Both the position numbers and the translations under genes were made by a program. Shown here one piece after another: positions 38,915 through 51,863 of a DNA stretch of 57,347 nucleotides (positions are counted from its first letter, which is position 1; each line of letters begins with the position of its first letter). The stretch is taken from positions 1 to 57,347 of the forward strand of contig JADLAC010000012.1 in the NCBI GenBank assembly GCA_020848435.1, read 5' to 3'. The notes below the pieces were generated by a model. That model was not told the DNA's origin and ran no database searches. It was given only the letters and a program-made list of their open reading frames with translations. The DNA is from Burkholderiales bacterium (GTDB lineage Bacteria; Pseudomonadota; Gammaproteobacteria; Burkholderiales; WYBJ01).

Positions 38915-39883
38915 ATGAGCAAGTGGTTCAAGCGGGTCGGCGCCGTGCTGCTGGGTTTTGCGCTCGTTGCGCCTGTCGCCGTCGGCCAGACCTATCCCAG
39001 CCGATCGGTGCGCATCATCGTGCCCTTCAGTCCGGGCGGCGGCACGGATACGTTCGCACGCGTCGTAGCGCAGAAGCTCCAGGAGCGGCTCGGCCAGTCC
39101 TTCGTCGTAGAGAACAAGCCGGGCGCTGCCGGCAACATCGGCGCCGACCTCGTGGCCAAAGCTCCCGCGGACGGTTACACACTGCTGCTGGCGCAGGACA
39201 GCCTCACGATCGTCCCGTACCTGTCCAAGTCGCTTCCGTTCGACGTAAACAAGGACTTCGCGCCCATCGGCATCGGCGTCTTCATGCCGATGATGCTGGT
39301 CGCGTCCAACAACACACCCGCGTCGACGCTCGCCGAGCTGGTCACTTACGCCAAAGCCCATCCCGGCAAGCTCTCGTACGGCACGCCCGGGATGGGGACG
39401 GCGCACCACCTGAACTTCGAGACGCTGCTCAGTAGAACAGGCATGCGGATGGTACACATCCCGTACAAGGGCGCCTCCCCGATGATGGCCGATATCGTGT
39501 CGGGTAACGTCCAGGTAGCCTTCAGCGCACTGAGCTCCACCCTACCCTATTCGAGCAGCGGCAAGATCAAAGTCCTGGCTGTCGCCGATCGCGAGCGCGT
39601 GCCGCAGTTCAAGGACGTGCCCTCCATCGCCGAGTCGCTCCCGGAATACACGGCGCACGCGTGGTTCGGCTTGATGGCGCCTGCCGGCACGGCGCAGACC
39701 ATCACGCGCAGACTTTCCGACGAGCTGCGCCTGATCGTCAGCTTGCCGGATGTGCGCGAGCGTCTCGAAGCCATGGGCTACCAGGTGAAGCCGACGACGC
39801 CGGCCGAGATGCACCGGCTCATGCAAAACGAGTATGAGAAGTGGGGACAGGTGATCAGGGCCGCCAACATCAAGCCCGAATGA
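38915..39883 (+). CDS. Bug/TctC family substrate-binding protein (5 of 7)
   Basis: Periplasmic, 322 residues, with a signal peptide of about 24 residues ending VGQ. Motifs: YPSRSVRIIVPFSPGGGTDT, VENKPGAAGNIGADLVA, DGYTLLLA and HIPYKGASPMMADIVSGNV. AGGT-type sites near 38902-38913 precede the ATG. The RidA gene starts 15 bp downstream, so the two are likely one transcript. A -10-like TAGAAT lies at 38832-38837. RidA destroys reactive imines from amino-acid breakdown, so the ligand may be a nitrogen compound. Confidence 0.95.
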   Translation: MSKWFKRVGAVLLGFALVAPVAVGQTYPSRSVRIIVPFSPGGGTDTFARVVAQKLQERLGQSFVVENKPGAAGNIGADLVAKAPADGYTLLLAQDSLTIVPYLSKSLPFDVNKDFAPIGIGVFMPMMLVASNNTPASTLAELVTYAKAHPGKLSYGTPGMGTAHHLNFETLLSRTGMRMVHIPYKGASPMMADIVSGNVQVAFSALSSTLPYSSSGKIKVLAVADRERVPQFKDVPSIAESLPEYTAHAWFGLMAPAGTAQTITRRLSDELRLIVSLPDVRERLEAMGYQVKPTTPAEMHRLMQNEYEKWGQVIRAANIKPE

Positions 39884-39898
39884 CAATGGCGCAGCACT

Positions 39899-40318
39899 GT
39901 GAATAGCACGAAGAACGACCCGATCGAGCTGATCCCGCCGCAGCTTGCCTACCCTCCCGACTTCGGCAGCCCGACTGCGCTCGGCATCCGGGCCGGGGAT
40001 TTCATCTTCGTATCCGGCATGATCGCGTGGGACCGCCAGCGGCGCATCGTCGGGGTGGGCGATCCTCATGCGCAGACGCTGCAGGCGTTGGACAACATGC
40101 AGGCGACGCTGGAGGCGGGGGGCGCATCGTTACGCCACATCGTCAAGATCACCTTCTACCTGACGGACATACGGCACAAGACCGAGGTGTGGAGCGCGCG
40201 CAAGCTGCGCTTCGACGCTGCGCGTCCCGCATCGACGCTGGTCGAGGTGACCCACCTTGTTGATCCCCACGCCTTGGTCGAGATCGATGCCGTTGCTTAT
40301 TTGGCCGCACCAGGCTGA
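39899..40318 (+). CDS. RidA family protein (YjgF/YER057c/UK114)
   Basis: A protein of 139 residues, a trimeric RidA-type enamine/imine deaminase or relative. Seen: GDFIFVSGMIAWD, ALDNMQATLEAGGASLRHIVKITFYLTDI, ARPASTLVEVTHLVDPHALVEIDAVAYL. The Arg that binds the carboxylate of the substrate (RPASTLVEV) is kept. GTG 39899 is used because the nearby ATG at 39885 is in another frame and stops at once. It follows a Bug gene closely and converges on the HsdS-like gene. Confidence 0.92.
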   Translation: MNSTKNDPIELIPPQLAYPPDFGSPTALGIRAGDFIFVSGMIAWDRQRRIVGVGDPHAQTLQALDNMQATLEAGGASLRHIVKITFYLTDIRHKTEVWSARKLRFDAARPASTLVEVTHLVDPHALVEIDAVAYLAAPG

Positions 40319-40349
40319 CGAGCGTCGAGGCGAGCCGATTCGCGTCGCG

Positions 40350-41078
40350 TTAGCACCCGGCCCGCTCGCCGCCATCGTCGCCGCCGAGCAATAGGGCATC
40401 GCGCCGAAAGGCGCCGTCGCGCAACACCGCGATCAATGCATCGAGCGCTCGGCGCGAGGCGTCGAGCCGCGTGCTCAGGGCATCGAGGGCAGCGCGCTCG
40501 GCGGCCGATGGCAGTACCCGATTGCGCCCATGGAATAGTGCCGGCGCCAGCCGATCGAGCGTGGCGAGCGAGCTTCGGCGCTTGGCTCGAAGCGCATCGG
40601 CATGGTCGAGGATGCGCGCGGCCGCCCGCTGTCGCGCCAAGGACGGCTGTGGCAAATCGATCGCCGCGATGCGCGCCGGGGCACCTCGTGCGCTGGCAAC
40701 CGCCCGCGTGAAGCGCAGGCGAAACTCGTTGCTGACGAGGATATGGCGCAGATACGTGGGGTCGTGCCGGGGCGAGCGCAGCACCAGCCAGTCGGCCGAG
40801 GCCACTTGCGGCCGGCCTCGATCGGCCACGACCCAGGCGCGGCGCGGCATTTGCGCGGCACATGAGATCAACACATCACCGGGCTGAACGCACTGCGCGC
40901 CCGCGCCGATCGCCGCGACGGGCAACGCATCGGCCAGCCCGCGCGCGAAGGCGTCCATGCTGTAGTAATCGACCTGCGCGATACCCGCCGCGCGGCTGTC
41001 GAAGGCCGGCACGGGTGAGACCCACAGCTCGCCCAGCCGGACGATCCCGGCCTGCAGCGCGGCGCCAGTAGGACTCAC
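40350..41078 (-). CDS. HsdS-like half-length specificity protein
   Basis: A protein of 242 residues resembling one half of a type I restriction-modification specificity subunit. One target-recognition-like domain (LADALPVAAIGAGAQCVQPGDVLISC, WLVLRSPRHDPTYLRHILVSNEF) is followed by the coiled-coil arm (LPQPSLARQRAAARILDHAD, LATLDRLAPALFHGR). The normal subunit has two of each. The GTG start overlaps the upstream methylase-like gene (GTGA). A half subunit could dimerise. No HsdR is in the window. Confidence 0.7.
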   Translation of the reverse strand: MSPTGAALQAGIVRLGELWVSPVPAFDSRAAGIAQVDYYSMDAFARGLADALPVAAIGAGAQCVQPGDVLISCAAQMPRRAWVVADRGRPQVASADWLVLRSPRHDPTYLRHILVSNEFRLRFTRAVASARGAPARIAAIDLPQPSLARQRAAARILDHADALRAKRRSSLATLDRLAPALFHGRNRVLPSAAERAALDALSTRLDASRRALDALIAVLRDGAFRRDALLLGGDDGGERAGC

Positions 41079-41833
41079 TTCAGCATTCCGACCAAGTCGC
41101 GGAGGCCTTGCAGGATCGCCACTTCGAGCGCGGTGATGTCGTGCAACAGCGCCTGCGGGCTGGGTTGCGCACTCGCCGCGGCGATATCGAGGCGCTCGAG
41201 GCGCAAATCGAACTGGGCCCGCGCGAGCTCCTCGCGCGTCGCCACGCCGCTGTTGGCGCCGGCGCCCGGCTCGGGCGCCGCGGCGCCACTCTGGGAGGTC
41301 TCATCCCAGCGCGCGAGAACACCGGTGACGGCGCCGGCCGCGTGCAAGCCATCGAAGCGAACGAAATCGGTACGGCCGCCCTTGGCAAAGACCAACACGC
41401 ACGCGTGCACTCGCCCTTGGTACAAGCCAGGACGCAGGCGCACGACGCCCCGCAGCGCGTTCTCCTCGACCAGCCGGCGTCGCAGCGCCTGGTGGGCTTG
41501 CGTTGCAGCGTACAGGAACGATTCGGGCACGACCAGCGCGGCCCGCCCGCCGGGTGCGAGCGCGCACAGCACCCAGGCGATCGCGGTGAGATCCGAGCGA
41601 CGCGAGCGCGTTGCCGCGCGCACTGCCGCGGGCAGCCGGCGTACCTCGACGCTGCCGGAAAACGGCACGGCCCCGGTGACGACGGCGTAGCCTTCGCTCG
41701 GCAGTGGCGGTAACACGAGCGCTTGGCCTGATCCGCTCCACGCCAACGCGTGCACGCGTTCGTCCTCGGCAGGGTGAGTCAGGCCCTGCAGCAGGCGTGC
41801 AATGGGCTGCGGCGCGCCGGCGGTCGCGCTCAT
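41075..41833 (-). CDS. Degenerate N6-adenine DNA methylase-like protein (HsdM C-terminal part)
   Basis: About 252 residues. The stretch LTAIAWVLCALAPGGRAALVVPESFL, ALRRRLVEENALRGVVRLRPGLYQGRVHACVLVFAKGG is the C-terminal half of the HsdM catalytic domain. The SAM-binding part is missing, and the catalytic NPPF motif appears as GAVPF (YAVVTGAVPFSGS), so methylation is unlikely. Coupled with the HsdS-like gene downstream. The start is unsure: ATG 41833, GTG 41839 or GTG near 41884; the frame is open into the neighbouring Bug gene without a start that helps. Could be a decayed RM system or a repurposed DNA-binding pair. Confidence 0.6.
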   Translation of the reverse strand: MSATAGAPQPIARLLQGLTHPAEDERVHALAWSGSGQALVLPPLPSEGYAVVTGAVPFSGSVEVRRLPAAVRAATRSRRSDLTAIAWVLCALAPGGRAALVVPESFLYAATQAHQALRRRLVEENALRGVVRLRPGLYQGRVHACVLVFAKGGRTDFVRFDGLHAAGAVTGVLARWDETSQSGAAAPEPGAGANSGVATREELARAQFDLRLERLDIAAASAQPSPQALLHDITALEVAILQGLRDLVGMLK

Positions 41834-41960
41834 CGTCACAGCGAGCGCCGCCGTCGCGCTCGCGGGCAACTCGTACGCCACGGGCAGCGTGCGCCGCGAG
41901 GTGTGCTCAGGCGCCGATCGGGTCGCGCCATCGAGGCGCTCATCGATACGGCCGGCGCGA

Positions 41961-42944
41961 CTAGAACGTCGGCACGTTGGCGAGCCTCGCCACCTCGCCG
42001 TAGGTCTTGAGCTCGGAGGCGACGAAGGCCTGGGTTTCGGCGATGGTCCGGGGGTGCGTGACGACGCCGGTGACGGCAAAGGCCTTCACGACCTCGGGCA
42101 TCTTCAATACTGCGGTGGTATCGGTCCAGATCTTTTCGATCGCGGGCTGCGGCGTCTTGGCCGGGGCGGCGAGCACGAACCAGAGGTCGACCTCGAATCC
42201 GGGCACCCCGGCCTCGTTGACGGTCGGGATATTCGGTACCGCCGGGTTGCGGGCCTTGGAGGTAACCGCCAGCCCCAGAGCCTTGCCGTCCTTGAGAAAC
42301 GGCACCGCCGCGCCGAGGGGCGAAAAGAACACGTTCACCCGGCCCGTGATGGCATCGAGCAAGGCTTCGGGCGTGCCCTTGTAAGGAATATGCGTGTGCT
42401 TGAGCTTCGCCGCAAGCATGAATATCTCGCCGCAGAAATGCGTGCCGCTGCCGACCCCGGCCGAGCTCCAGGTAAAGCCCTCGCCCTTCTTGCGGCCGAA
42501 TTCGATGAAGTCCTTGAGGGTCTTCGGCCCGAGGCTGGGGCTGATGACGATCACGTGCGGTGTCGACACCAGGGTGGTGATCGCCTGGAAATCGCGCACC
42601 ATGTTCACCTTCCACTTCGGGTACAGCGCCGGCCCGATCGAATAACCGGAGGAATGCGCGAGCAGCGTGTAGCCGTCGGGCGTGGCATCGGCCACGATGC
42701 CGGTGCCGACTGTGCCACCGGCGCCGCCGCGATTGTCGACCACCACTTGCTGGCCCCACAGCTCGGTGAGCTTGAAAGCGACCAGGCGGGCCGTGATGTC
42801 GGTCTGGCTGCCGGCCGTGAACGGCACGACGATGCGTACCGGACGGTTCGGAAACGATTGCGCGCTGGCCATCGCGGCCGCCGCCAAGGTCAACGCTGCC
42901 GCAGCGAGCACGCGCGCCGCTTTCGAACACAAGCTCATTGCCAT
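41961..42944 (-). CDS. Bug/TctC family substrate-binding protein (6 of 7)
   Basis: Periplasmic, 327 residues. The signal peptide ends at about residue 29 (MASAQ). Motifs: FPNRPVRIVVPFTAGSQTDI (PPGG replaced by TAGS), VDNRGGAGGTVGTGIVA, DGYTLLAHS and HIPYKGTPEALLDAITG. GGAGGAG precedes the ATG at 42944. It lies 106 bp after metH on the same strand but is probably a separate unit. A Cys (THFCGEIF) in the ligand region is unusual among the seven. Confidence 0.94.
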   Translation of the reverse strand: MAMSLCSKAARVLAAAALTLAAAAMASAQSFPNRPVRIVVPFTAGSQTDITARLVAFKLTELWGQQVVVDNRGGAGGTVGTGIVADATPDGYTLLAHSSGYSIGPALYPKWKVNMVRDFQAITTLVSTPHVIVISPSLGPKTLKDFIEFGRKKGEGFTWSSAGVGSGTHFCGEIFMLAAKLKHTHIPYKGTPEALLDAITGRVNVFFSPLGAAVPFLKDGKALGLAVTSKARNPAVPNIPTVNEAGVPGFEVDLWFVLAAPAKTPQPAIEKIWTDTTAVLKMPEVVKAFAVTGVVTHPRTIAETQAFVASELKTYGEVARLANVPTF

Positions 42945-43050
42945 ACTCTCCTCCCTGTCGAGTGGAAAACCCTGCCGATCGAAGCGCTCGGCCGGTTGAC
43001 CAGGCGCATGATATCGCCTCGGTCGGATTCGCGCGCGGCCGACTTCCGGG

Positions 43051-46749
<3,699 letters not shown>

Positions 46750-46818
46750 GGAATTCGAGCAACCAGAGACGAAGCGTAGCGCGTCGATGTTAGCACGCAC
46801 GCGTTTGCTCGACGCGTA

Positions 46819-49485
46819 TCAGGATCGAGCGAGCGATCGGACGATCCACTTCCTCAGCTCTTCGAGCGCGAGCATGGCGAGCGCAAGCGGCAGCAGCAGC
46901 AACCACACATCGAAGTCGAGTGCCGCGGTGCCGAACAACCATTGTCCCGCCGGGGAATAGACGATCGCTAGCAGAAGCAGCGCCTCGATCGCGATTGCGG
47001 CCGCGATCAAGCGGCTCGTTTGCCATCCGCGTACGAAGAGCGAGCGCCGCGGATGCCGGCACAGGAATACGTTGACGACCTGCATCACCACGATGGCCGC
47101 GAAGCAAGCCGCCGTAGCGCGCAGGTACAGCGGGTCATCGACAGCCGGCATTTCGCCATAACGCCATCCGCCCGCCTCCAGAACGAAGAAGAACGCCACC
47201 ATCGCCGCTGCCGCTTCCAGCGGCCCGAGGAAGAGATACGCTCGCGCCAACACAGCGCGCGTAAGCAGCGGCTCCTCGCGCCGTCTCGGCGGGCGGCGCA
47301 TCGTTTCTGGGTCGGGCTTTTCGGCTCCCAGCGCCAGCGCCGGCAGGATGTCGGTGCCGAGATCCACGGCGAGAATCTGCACCACCGTCAGCGGCAACGG
47401 AATGCGAAACACGACGAAAGCAAGATACGGCACCAGCTCAGGAATGTTGGAGGTCAGGATATAGGTAAGGAACTTGCGCAAGTTCTCGAATACCGCACGG
47501 CCTTCTTCGATCGCGGCGACGATGCTGGCGAAATTGTCGTCGAGCAACACCAGGTCGGCGGCCTCTTTCGCTACGTCGGTGCCGCACAGACCCATCGCGA
47601 TGCCGATATGCGCGCTGCGCAGCGCCGGCGCATCGTTCACGCCATCGCCCGTCACCGCCACGATTTCGCCTTTGCGCTTGAGGGTCTCGACGATGCGCAT
47701 CTTCTGCTCGGCGCCGATGCGTGCGAACAGGACTTCCGGCGCATCTAGCGCCAACTGTAGCTCGGCATCCGAGAGCCGCCGCAGCTCCTCGCCCGTGATC
47801 ACGCGTGGGTCCCGCGTGCGCGCCAATCCGGTTTGGCGCGCGATGGCGCGCGCCGTATGGGGATGATCGCCCGTGATCATGATCACCCGGATGCCTGCCT
47901 GCCGGCAGGTCGCAACCGCCTGCGTCACTTCCGCTCGCGGCGGATCCTCGAGCCCGACCAGTCCGACCAGCACCAGGTTCGATTCGGCGACCTCGATGGC
48001 TTCGGCCGGCCCGAGCTCGCGATACGCAAAGGCGAGGACTCGCAGGCCCGCCTCGGCCAGCGACTCTTGCGCGCGCAGGAAGCAAGCGCGCGTATCCTCC
48101 GAGAGCGGGGCGGGCGCTGCCTCGCCGCCGTCTACGCGCGCGCACAACGCCAACACCGTCTCCAGCGCCCCCTTGCAGTAGACGATACGCGCGCCATCGT
48201 GCTCGTGCAGGGTCGACATGCGCCGGCGATCGGCGTCGAAGGGCAGCTCGTCGATACGCGGCGAAGGCGCACGCTGCGCGTATCTCTGCGCGAACTCGAC
48301 CAGGGCGACTTCGGTCGGATCCCCGCTCCATCGCATCGAGGCGCCCAGCCGGACCGCGCTATGGCAATGGAGCGCGCCTGCGAGCAGGCGGCGCGCGCTC
48401 GGCTGTGCCGGATCCAAGGCTTCAGGATCGAGCGGACCCTCGGGCAACACCAAGCGGCGCACCGTCATGACGTTGCGCGTGAGGGTGCCGGTCTTGTCGG
48501 TACAAATCACGCTCGCCGCACCGAGCGCTTCCACCGCCGGCATATGGCGTACCAGCGCGTTGCGCCGCGCCATGCGCTGGGACGCCATGGCGAGCGACAG
48601 TGTCACGGTCGGCAACAAGCCCTCCGGCACGTTCGCCACGATGACCCCGATCGCGAATACAAAGTTGAACCAGAACGGCAGGCCGATCGCTTGGCCCACG
48701 GCGAAAAACACCACGCCTACACCGAGGGCGAGCAGCGCGACCCAGCGCGACAGGCGCTCGATGTCCTGTTGCAGCGGCGAGGGACCGTCGCCGGCCGTCT
48801 GGGTCAGGTAGGCGATCTTGCCGAACTCGGTATGCATGCCGGTCGCGAACACCAGGGCGCGCGCTTCGCCCGCGACCAGCGAGGTTCCCGCCAGCAGCAG
48901 ATTGCGCGCATGCAACGCCTCGTCCGCGGAGCACGGCTCGGCGCTGCGCGCGGCCGAGCGCGATTCGCCGGTAAGGGTCGAGGTGTTGACGCGCAGGCCG
49001 AATGCCTCGAGCACCCGGCAATCGGCCGGCACGTTGTCTCCCGCCCCGAGCAGCACGATGTCGCCGGGCACGAGCCGCTCGGCGTCGATCGCGGCGATCA
49101 CGCCATCGCGCATCGCCCGCACGCGTCGCGGCAGCAGCTTGCGCAGCGCCGCGACGGCACGCTCCGCGCGGAATTCCTGCCAGAACGAAAACGCGCCGTT
49201 CAGCACGATGACGGCGACGATGGCCCAGCCGAGCAGCGCCATCCCCTGGCCCGGCGAATGCCACTCGGCGAGAAACGCGAGGCCGGCGCCGATCCACAAG
49301 ACCAACGCGAAGAAATGCGTGAGCTCGGCGCCGAGACGGCGCCACAGGGGCTCGCCGCGCGTTTCCTCCACGCGATTGAAGCCGAATTCCACCTGCCGGC
49401 GGCGGGCTTCGTCTTCGCTCAACCCGCTCGGAGCACTGCGCAGGCTCGCCAATGCCTCGACGGGGGACAACTGGTAAATCTTCAT
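46819..49485 (-). CDS. P2-type cation-transporting P-type ATPase
   Basis: A membrane pump of 888 residues. Seen: cation_ATPase_N region (LSPVEALASLRSAPSGLSEDEA), actuator loop TLTGES, transmembrane IGVIVANVPEGLLPTVTLSLA, phosphorylation site ICTDKTGTLTRN (Asp near 325), GDPTEVALVEFA, TGDGVNDAPAL and C-terminal helices. The NVPEGLLPTVT motif is closer to Na/K-type (IIC) than to Ca-type (IIA, usually IPEGLP) pumps. The ion is uncertain: Na, K, Ca or Mg. It lies 69 bp before metH on the same strand. Confidence 0.94.
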   Translation of the reverse strand: MKIYQLSPVEALASLRSAPSGLSEDEARRRQVEFGFNRVEETRGEPLWRRLGAELTHFFALVLWIGAGLAFLAEWHSPGQGMALLGWAIVAVIVLNGAFSFWQEFRAERAVAALRKLLPRRVRAMRDGVIAAIDAERLVPGDIVLLGAGDNVPADCRVLEAFGLRVNTSTLTGESRSAARSAEPCSADEALHARNLLLAGTSLVAGEARALVFATGMHTEFGKIAYLTQTAGDGPSPLQQDIERLSRWVALLALGVGVVFFAVGQAIGLPFWFNFVFAIGVIVANVPEGLLPTVTLSLAMASQRMARRNALVRHMPAVEALGAASVICTDKTGTLTRNVMTVRRLVLPEGPLDPEALDPAQPSARRLLAGALHCHSAVRLGASMRWSGDPTEVALVEFAQRYAQRAPSPRIDELPFDADRRRMSTLHEHDGARIVYCKGALETVLALCARVDGGEAAPAPLSEDTRACFLRAQESLAEAGLRVLAFAYRELGPAEAIEVAESNLVLVGLVGLEDPPRAEVTQAVATCRQAGIRVIMITGDHPHTARAIARQTGLARTRDPRVITGEELRRLSDAELQLALDAPEVLFARIGAEQKMRIVETLKRKGEIVAVTGDGVNDAPALRSAHIGIAMGLCGTDVAKEAADLVLLDDNFASIVAAIEEGRAVFENLRKFLTYILTSNIPELVPYLAFVVFRIPLPLTVVQILAVDLGTDILPALALGAEKPDPETMRRPPRRREEPLLTRAVLARAYLFLGPLEAAAAMVAFFFVLEAGGWRYGEMPAVDDPLYLRATAACFAAIVVMQVVNVFLCRHPRRSLFVRGWQTSRLIAAAIAIEALLLLAIVYSPAGQWLFGTAALDFDVWLLLLPLALAMLALEELRKWIVRSLARS

Positions 49486-49658
49486 GCACCGAGACTACCG
49501 CGGTGCGAGCGCTGCGCGCTAGCGTGCGCGGCAGCGCGCCGGCGCGGCGGTGTCTTCGCGGTTGCGCTCAGCTCACCTTGGTGCCTGCGCTTTTCACTAC
49601 CTGGGCGCCATGATCGCAATCGCGTCGAACATCATTTCGTTCTGTCCTCCCAGCACGC

Positions 49659-50630
49659 TCAGTCGAGCCGTATGTTGGCGAAGCGGATGACCTTGGCGTA
49701 CTTGTCGATGTCGCGCTTGAACATCGCGGTCAATTCCTCCGGGCTGCTCGCGACCGGGTCGAGCGCTTCCTGCGCCATGAACTTGCGGATCTCGTCCGCC
49801 GCGAGCGCCTTGCGAATCTCGGCGTTCATCCGCTCGACGATCGCGCGCGGCGTATTCTTTGGGAAGAACACGGCATACCAGTTGTCGGACTCGAAGCCCG
49901 GGTAGATCGTGTTCATGGTCGGCAGGTGAGGAAACGCGGAGGAGGGTTTCGCCGTGGTCACCGCGATCGCCTTCGCTTTGCCGCTGCGCAAGTGCGGCAT
50001 GATCGACGGCGCGGTGGCGAAGATATAGTCGGTTTCGCCCGAGATCAGCGCGATCACCGCCGGACCGCCGCCGCGATAGGTGAGCACGGTCGACTTGATC
50101 CCGGCCATCTGGTTGAGCATCTCCGCTGACAGGTGCGCGGTGCTGCCCACGGAATTGCCGCCGGCGTTCATGAAGGCGGGCTTCGCTTTCGCCAGCGCGA
50201 CCAGGTCCTTCACCGACTTGGCGGGCACGCTCGGGTGCAACGACAACACCAACGGTGTCGACGACAGCCAGCTTACCGGAGCCAGATCGGCCAGCGGACT
50301 GAACTTCAACCGCTTCGCATAGAGCGTCGTTACGACCGACAGACTGCCGGAGGTGAACAGCAGCGTGTTGCCGTCGGCGGGCGCCTCGACCGCAAGCTGG
50401 GTTGCGATCAGCCCGCTCGCCCCGGTGCGGTTGTCGATGATGAAGCTCTGTCCCAGGCTCTTCTGAAAGGCGCCGGCAAGCAACCGCGCCTGGATGTCCG
50501 TGCCGCCGCCCGGCGCGAAGGGCACCAGCATCCGCACGGGCTTCTCGGGCCATTGCTGCGCGCTTGCCGGTACGGCGAGCGCCATCGCGGCCGCCGCGAG
50601 CAGAGTTCGTGTACGCGTTTCCGCTTCCAT
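49659..50630 (-). CDS. Bug/TctC family substrate-binding protein (7 of 7)
   Basis: Periplasmic, 323 residues. The signal peptide ends at about residue 24 (VPASAQ). Motifs: WPEKPVRMLVPFAPGGGTDI, IDNRTGASGLIATQLA, DGNTLLF (Tyr of DGYT replaced by Asn) and TYRGGGPAVIALISGE (YKGG replaced by YRGG). AGGAG precedes the ATG. It is divergent from a beta-hydroxyacid dehydrogenase gene across 265 bp, with a good promoter candidate on its side. Confidence 0.95.
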   Translation of the reverse strand: MEAETRTRTLLAAAAMALAVPASAQQWPEKPVRMLVPFAPGGGTDIQARLLAGAFQKSLGQSFIIDNRTGASGLIATQLAVEAPADGNTLLFTSGSLSVVTTLYAKRLKFSPLADLAPVSWLSSTPLVLSLHPSVPAKSVKDLVALAKAKPAFMNAGGNSVGSTAHLSAEMLNQMAGIKSTVLTYRGGGPAVIALISGETDYIFATAPSIMPHLRSGKAKAIAVTTAKPSSAFPHLPTMNTIYPGFESDNWYAVFFPKNTPRAIVERMNAEIRKALAADEIRKFMAQEALDPVASSPEELTAMFKRDIDKYAKVIRFANIRLD

Positions 50631-50665
50631 CGCTTCTCCTTGAACCCGCGATCGACGCGGTGCCC

Positions 50666-50695
50666 ATCCTGCGGGCGATTCGGCTGTCATGTCAA
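50666..50695 (-). promoter_or_regulatory. Candidate sigma-70 promoter for the Bug gene at 49659-50630
   Basis: On the minus strand: TTGACA at 50690-50695, an 18-bp spacer, then CAGGAT at 50666-50671. The -35 is a perfect match, the -10 poor. A start of transcription near 50659 would leave a leader of about 30 nt. Confidence 0.35.
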
Positions 50696-50895
50696 GATAA
50701 CAACCCGGGGTTAAGCTGTAGGCCGCTGCCCCCACCGTACGCGCGCGTCGCTCCCGGCCGGCGGCGCGCCGCGAGTAACCTCGTCGCGGTGCGCCGGGTG
50801 CAGCCGGAGCCGGCGAAACCTCAGGACACTAGCGTACGGGGCTCGCCGCGACGGCCGACGAGGGCAACCCCCCACAGCACTTGGAGAACACAATC

Positions 50896-51783
50896 ATGTA
50901 CGCCATGCCGGTCGGATTGGTCGGACTCGGGTTGATGGGCAGCGCCATCGCCGGCAGGCTACTTGCCGCGGGCTTCAGCGTGCGCGGTTTCGATGTCTGC
51001 GCCGACAAGGTCGATCGGCTCACCGCGCTCGGCGGCGTGGCCGCGGGTTCCGTGGCGGACATCGCCGGCACCTGTTCGATCGTGGTGCTGGCCGTCTTCG
51101 ATACCGGCCAGGTGGAGCACGTGGTCGAGGGAGAAGCGGGGCTCAGCGGGGGCGTGACCCGGATCGTCGTCTGCACCAGCACCTGCGATCCGGAGCGCAT
51201 AAGCGCGCTCGCGCAACGCATCGGCGGGCGCGGCGTGTCGCTGGTAGAAGCACCGGTTTCGGGCACCAGCGTACAAGTCGCGTCGGGTCAAGCGGTGGGG
51301 CTCATCGCCGGCGATCCCGCGGCGGTGCAAGCAGCCGAGGCCGTGCTCGCCGCGATCTGTCCGCGGCGCCATTTCCTTGGCGGCGCCGGCAACGGCGGGC
51401 GCGCCAAGCTCGCCGTCAACCTGATCCTCGGCCTCAATCGGGCCGCAATTGCGGAAGGCATTGCGCTCGCGGAGCGTCTCGGGCTCGATCGCGCCGCCTT
51501 TCTCGAAGTCGCAAAGGGCTCCGCGGCGTACTCGCAAGTCATGGATGTGAAAGGCGCGCTGTGGGCGCAGGATCGATACGATACACCCATGAGCCGCGTG
51601 GACCAGAGCCTGAAGGACTTCAAGCTCATGCTCGATATGGCGCAGCGCATGGGCCAGGAATTACCTTTCGCCACGCTCTACGCGCAGCTTCTTGAAGAGT
51701 GCATGGCGCGCGGCGAGGGGGCGTTGGACAATGCCGCCATCATCAAGGCCATCCGGCGGCGCGCGGCGGCTGGATCAAGCTGA
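50896..51783 (+). CDS. NAD(P)-dependent beta-hydroxyacid dehydrogenase (3-hydroxyisobutyrate dehydrogenase family)
   Basis: A protein of 295 residues. The Rossmann fold starts VGLVGLGLMGSAIAGRLLAAGF. The substrate-binding segment is EAPVSGTSVQVASGQAVGL, and the catalytic Lys lies in GRAKLAVNLILGLNRAA (family form GxGxxxKxxxN). The ATG at 50896 has GGAG nine bases upstream; the frame is open from a TTG 15 bases earlier. It oxidises 3-hydroxyisobutyrate, tartronate semialdehyde or similar; substrate not assigned. It is divergent from a Bug gene, suggesting shared use of a hydroxyacid. Confidence 0.93.
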   Translation: MYAMPVGLVGLGLMGSAIAGRLLAAGFSVRGFDVCADKVDRLTALGGVAAGSVADIAGTCSIVVLAVFDTGQVEHVVEGEAGLSGGVTRIVVCTSTCDPERISALAQRIGGRGVSLVEAPVSGTSVQVASGQAVGLIAGDPAAVQAAEAVLAAICPRRHFLGGAGNGGRAKLAVNLILGLNRAAIAEGIALAERLGLDRAAFLEVAKGSAAYSQVMDVKGALWAQDRYDTPMSRVDQSLKDFKLMLDMAQRMGQELPFATLYAQLLEECMARGEGALDNAAIIKAIRRRAAAGSS

Positions 51784-51793
51784 AGACGCGAAA

Positions 51794-51823
51794 CGGCCGC
51801 CTGCTTGTGCGGCGAGGCGGCCG
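51794..51823. terminator. Hairpin between convergent genes
   Basis: Nine-bp perfect stem CGGCCGCCT/AGGCGGCCG with a 12-nt loop, 10 bp after the dehydrogenase stop and 41 bp from the end of the opposing small gene. Likely a bidirectional transcription end. Confidence 0.5.
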
Positions 51824-51863
51824 CTACCGGGACGGATGCCTCGCGGCGTCCTGCATCCGCGCT

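Noticed and set aside
46750..46818. Cobalamin or SAH riboswitch upstream of metH
   Set aside because: The gap is only 69 bp and shows no B12-box or SAH-core sequence.
49597..49635. A 12-codon frame MMFDAIAIMAPR with GGGAGG upstream, after the Bug gene
   Set aside because: Good ribosome site but too short to identify. It ends in TAG, so a Sec readthrough does not apply. Possibly the 5' remnant of a lost gene.
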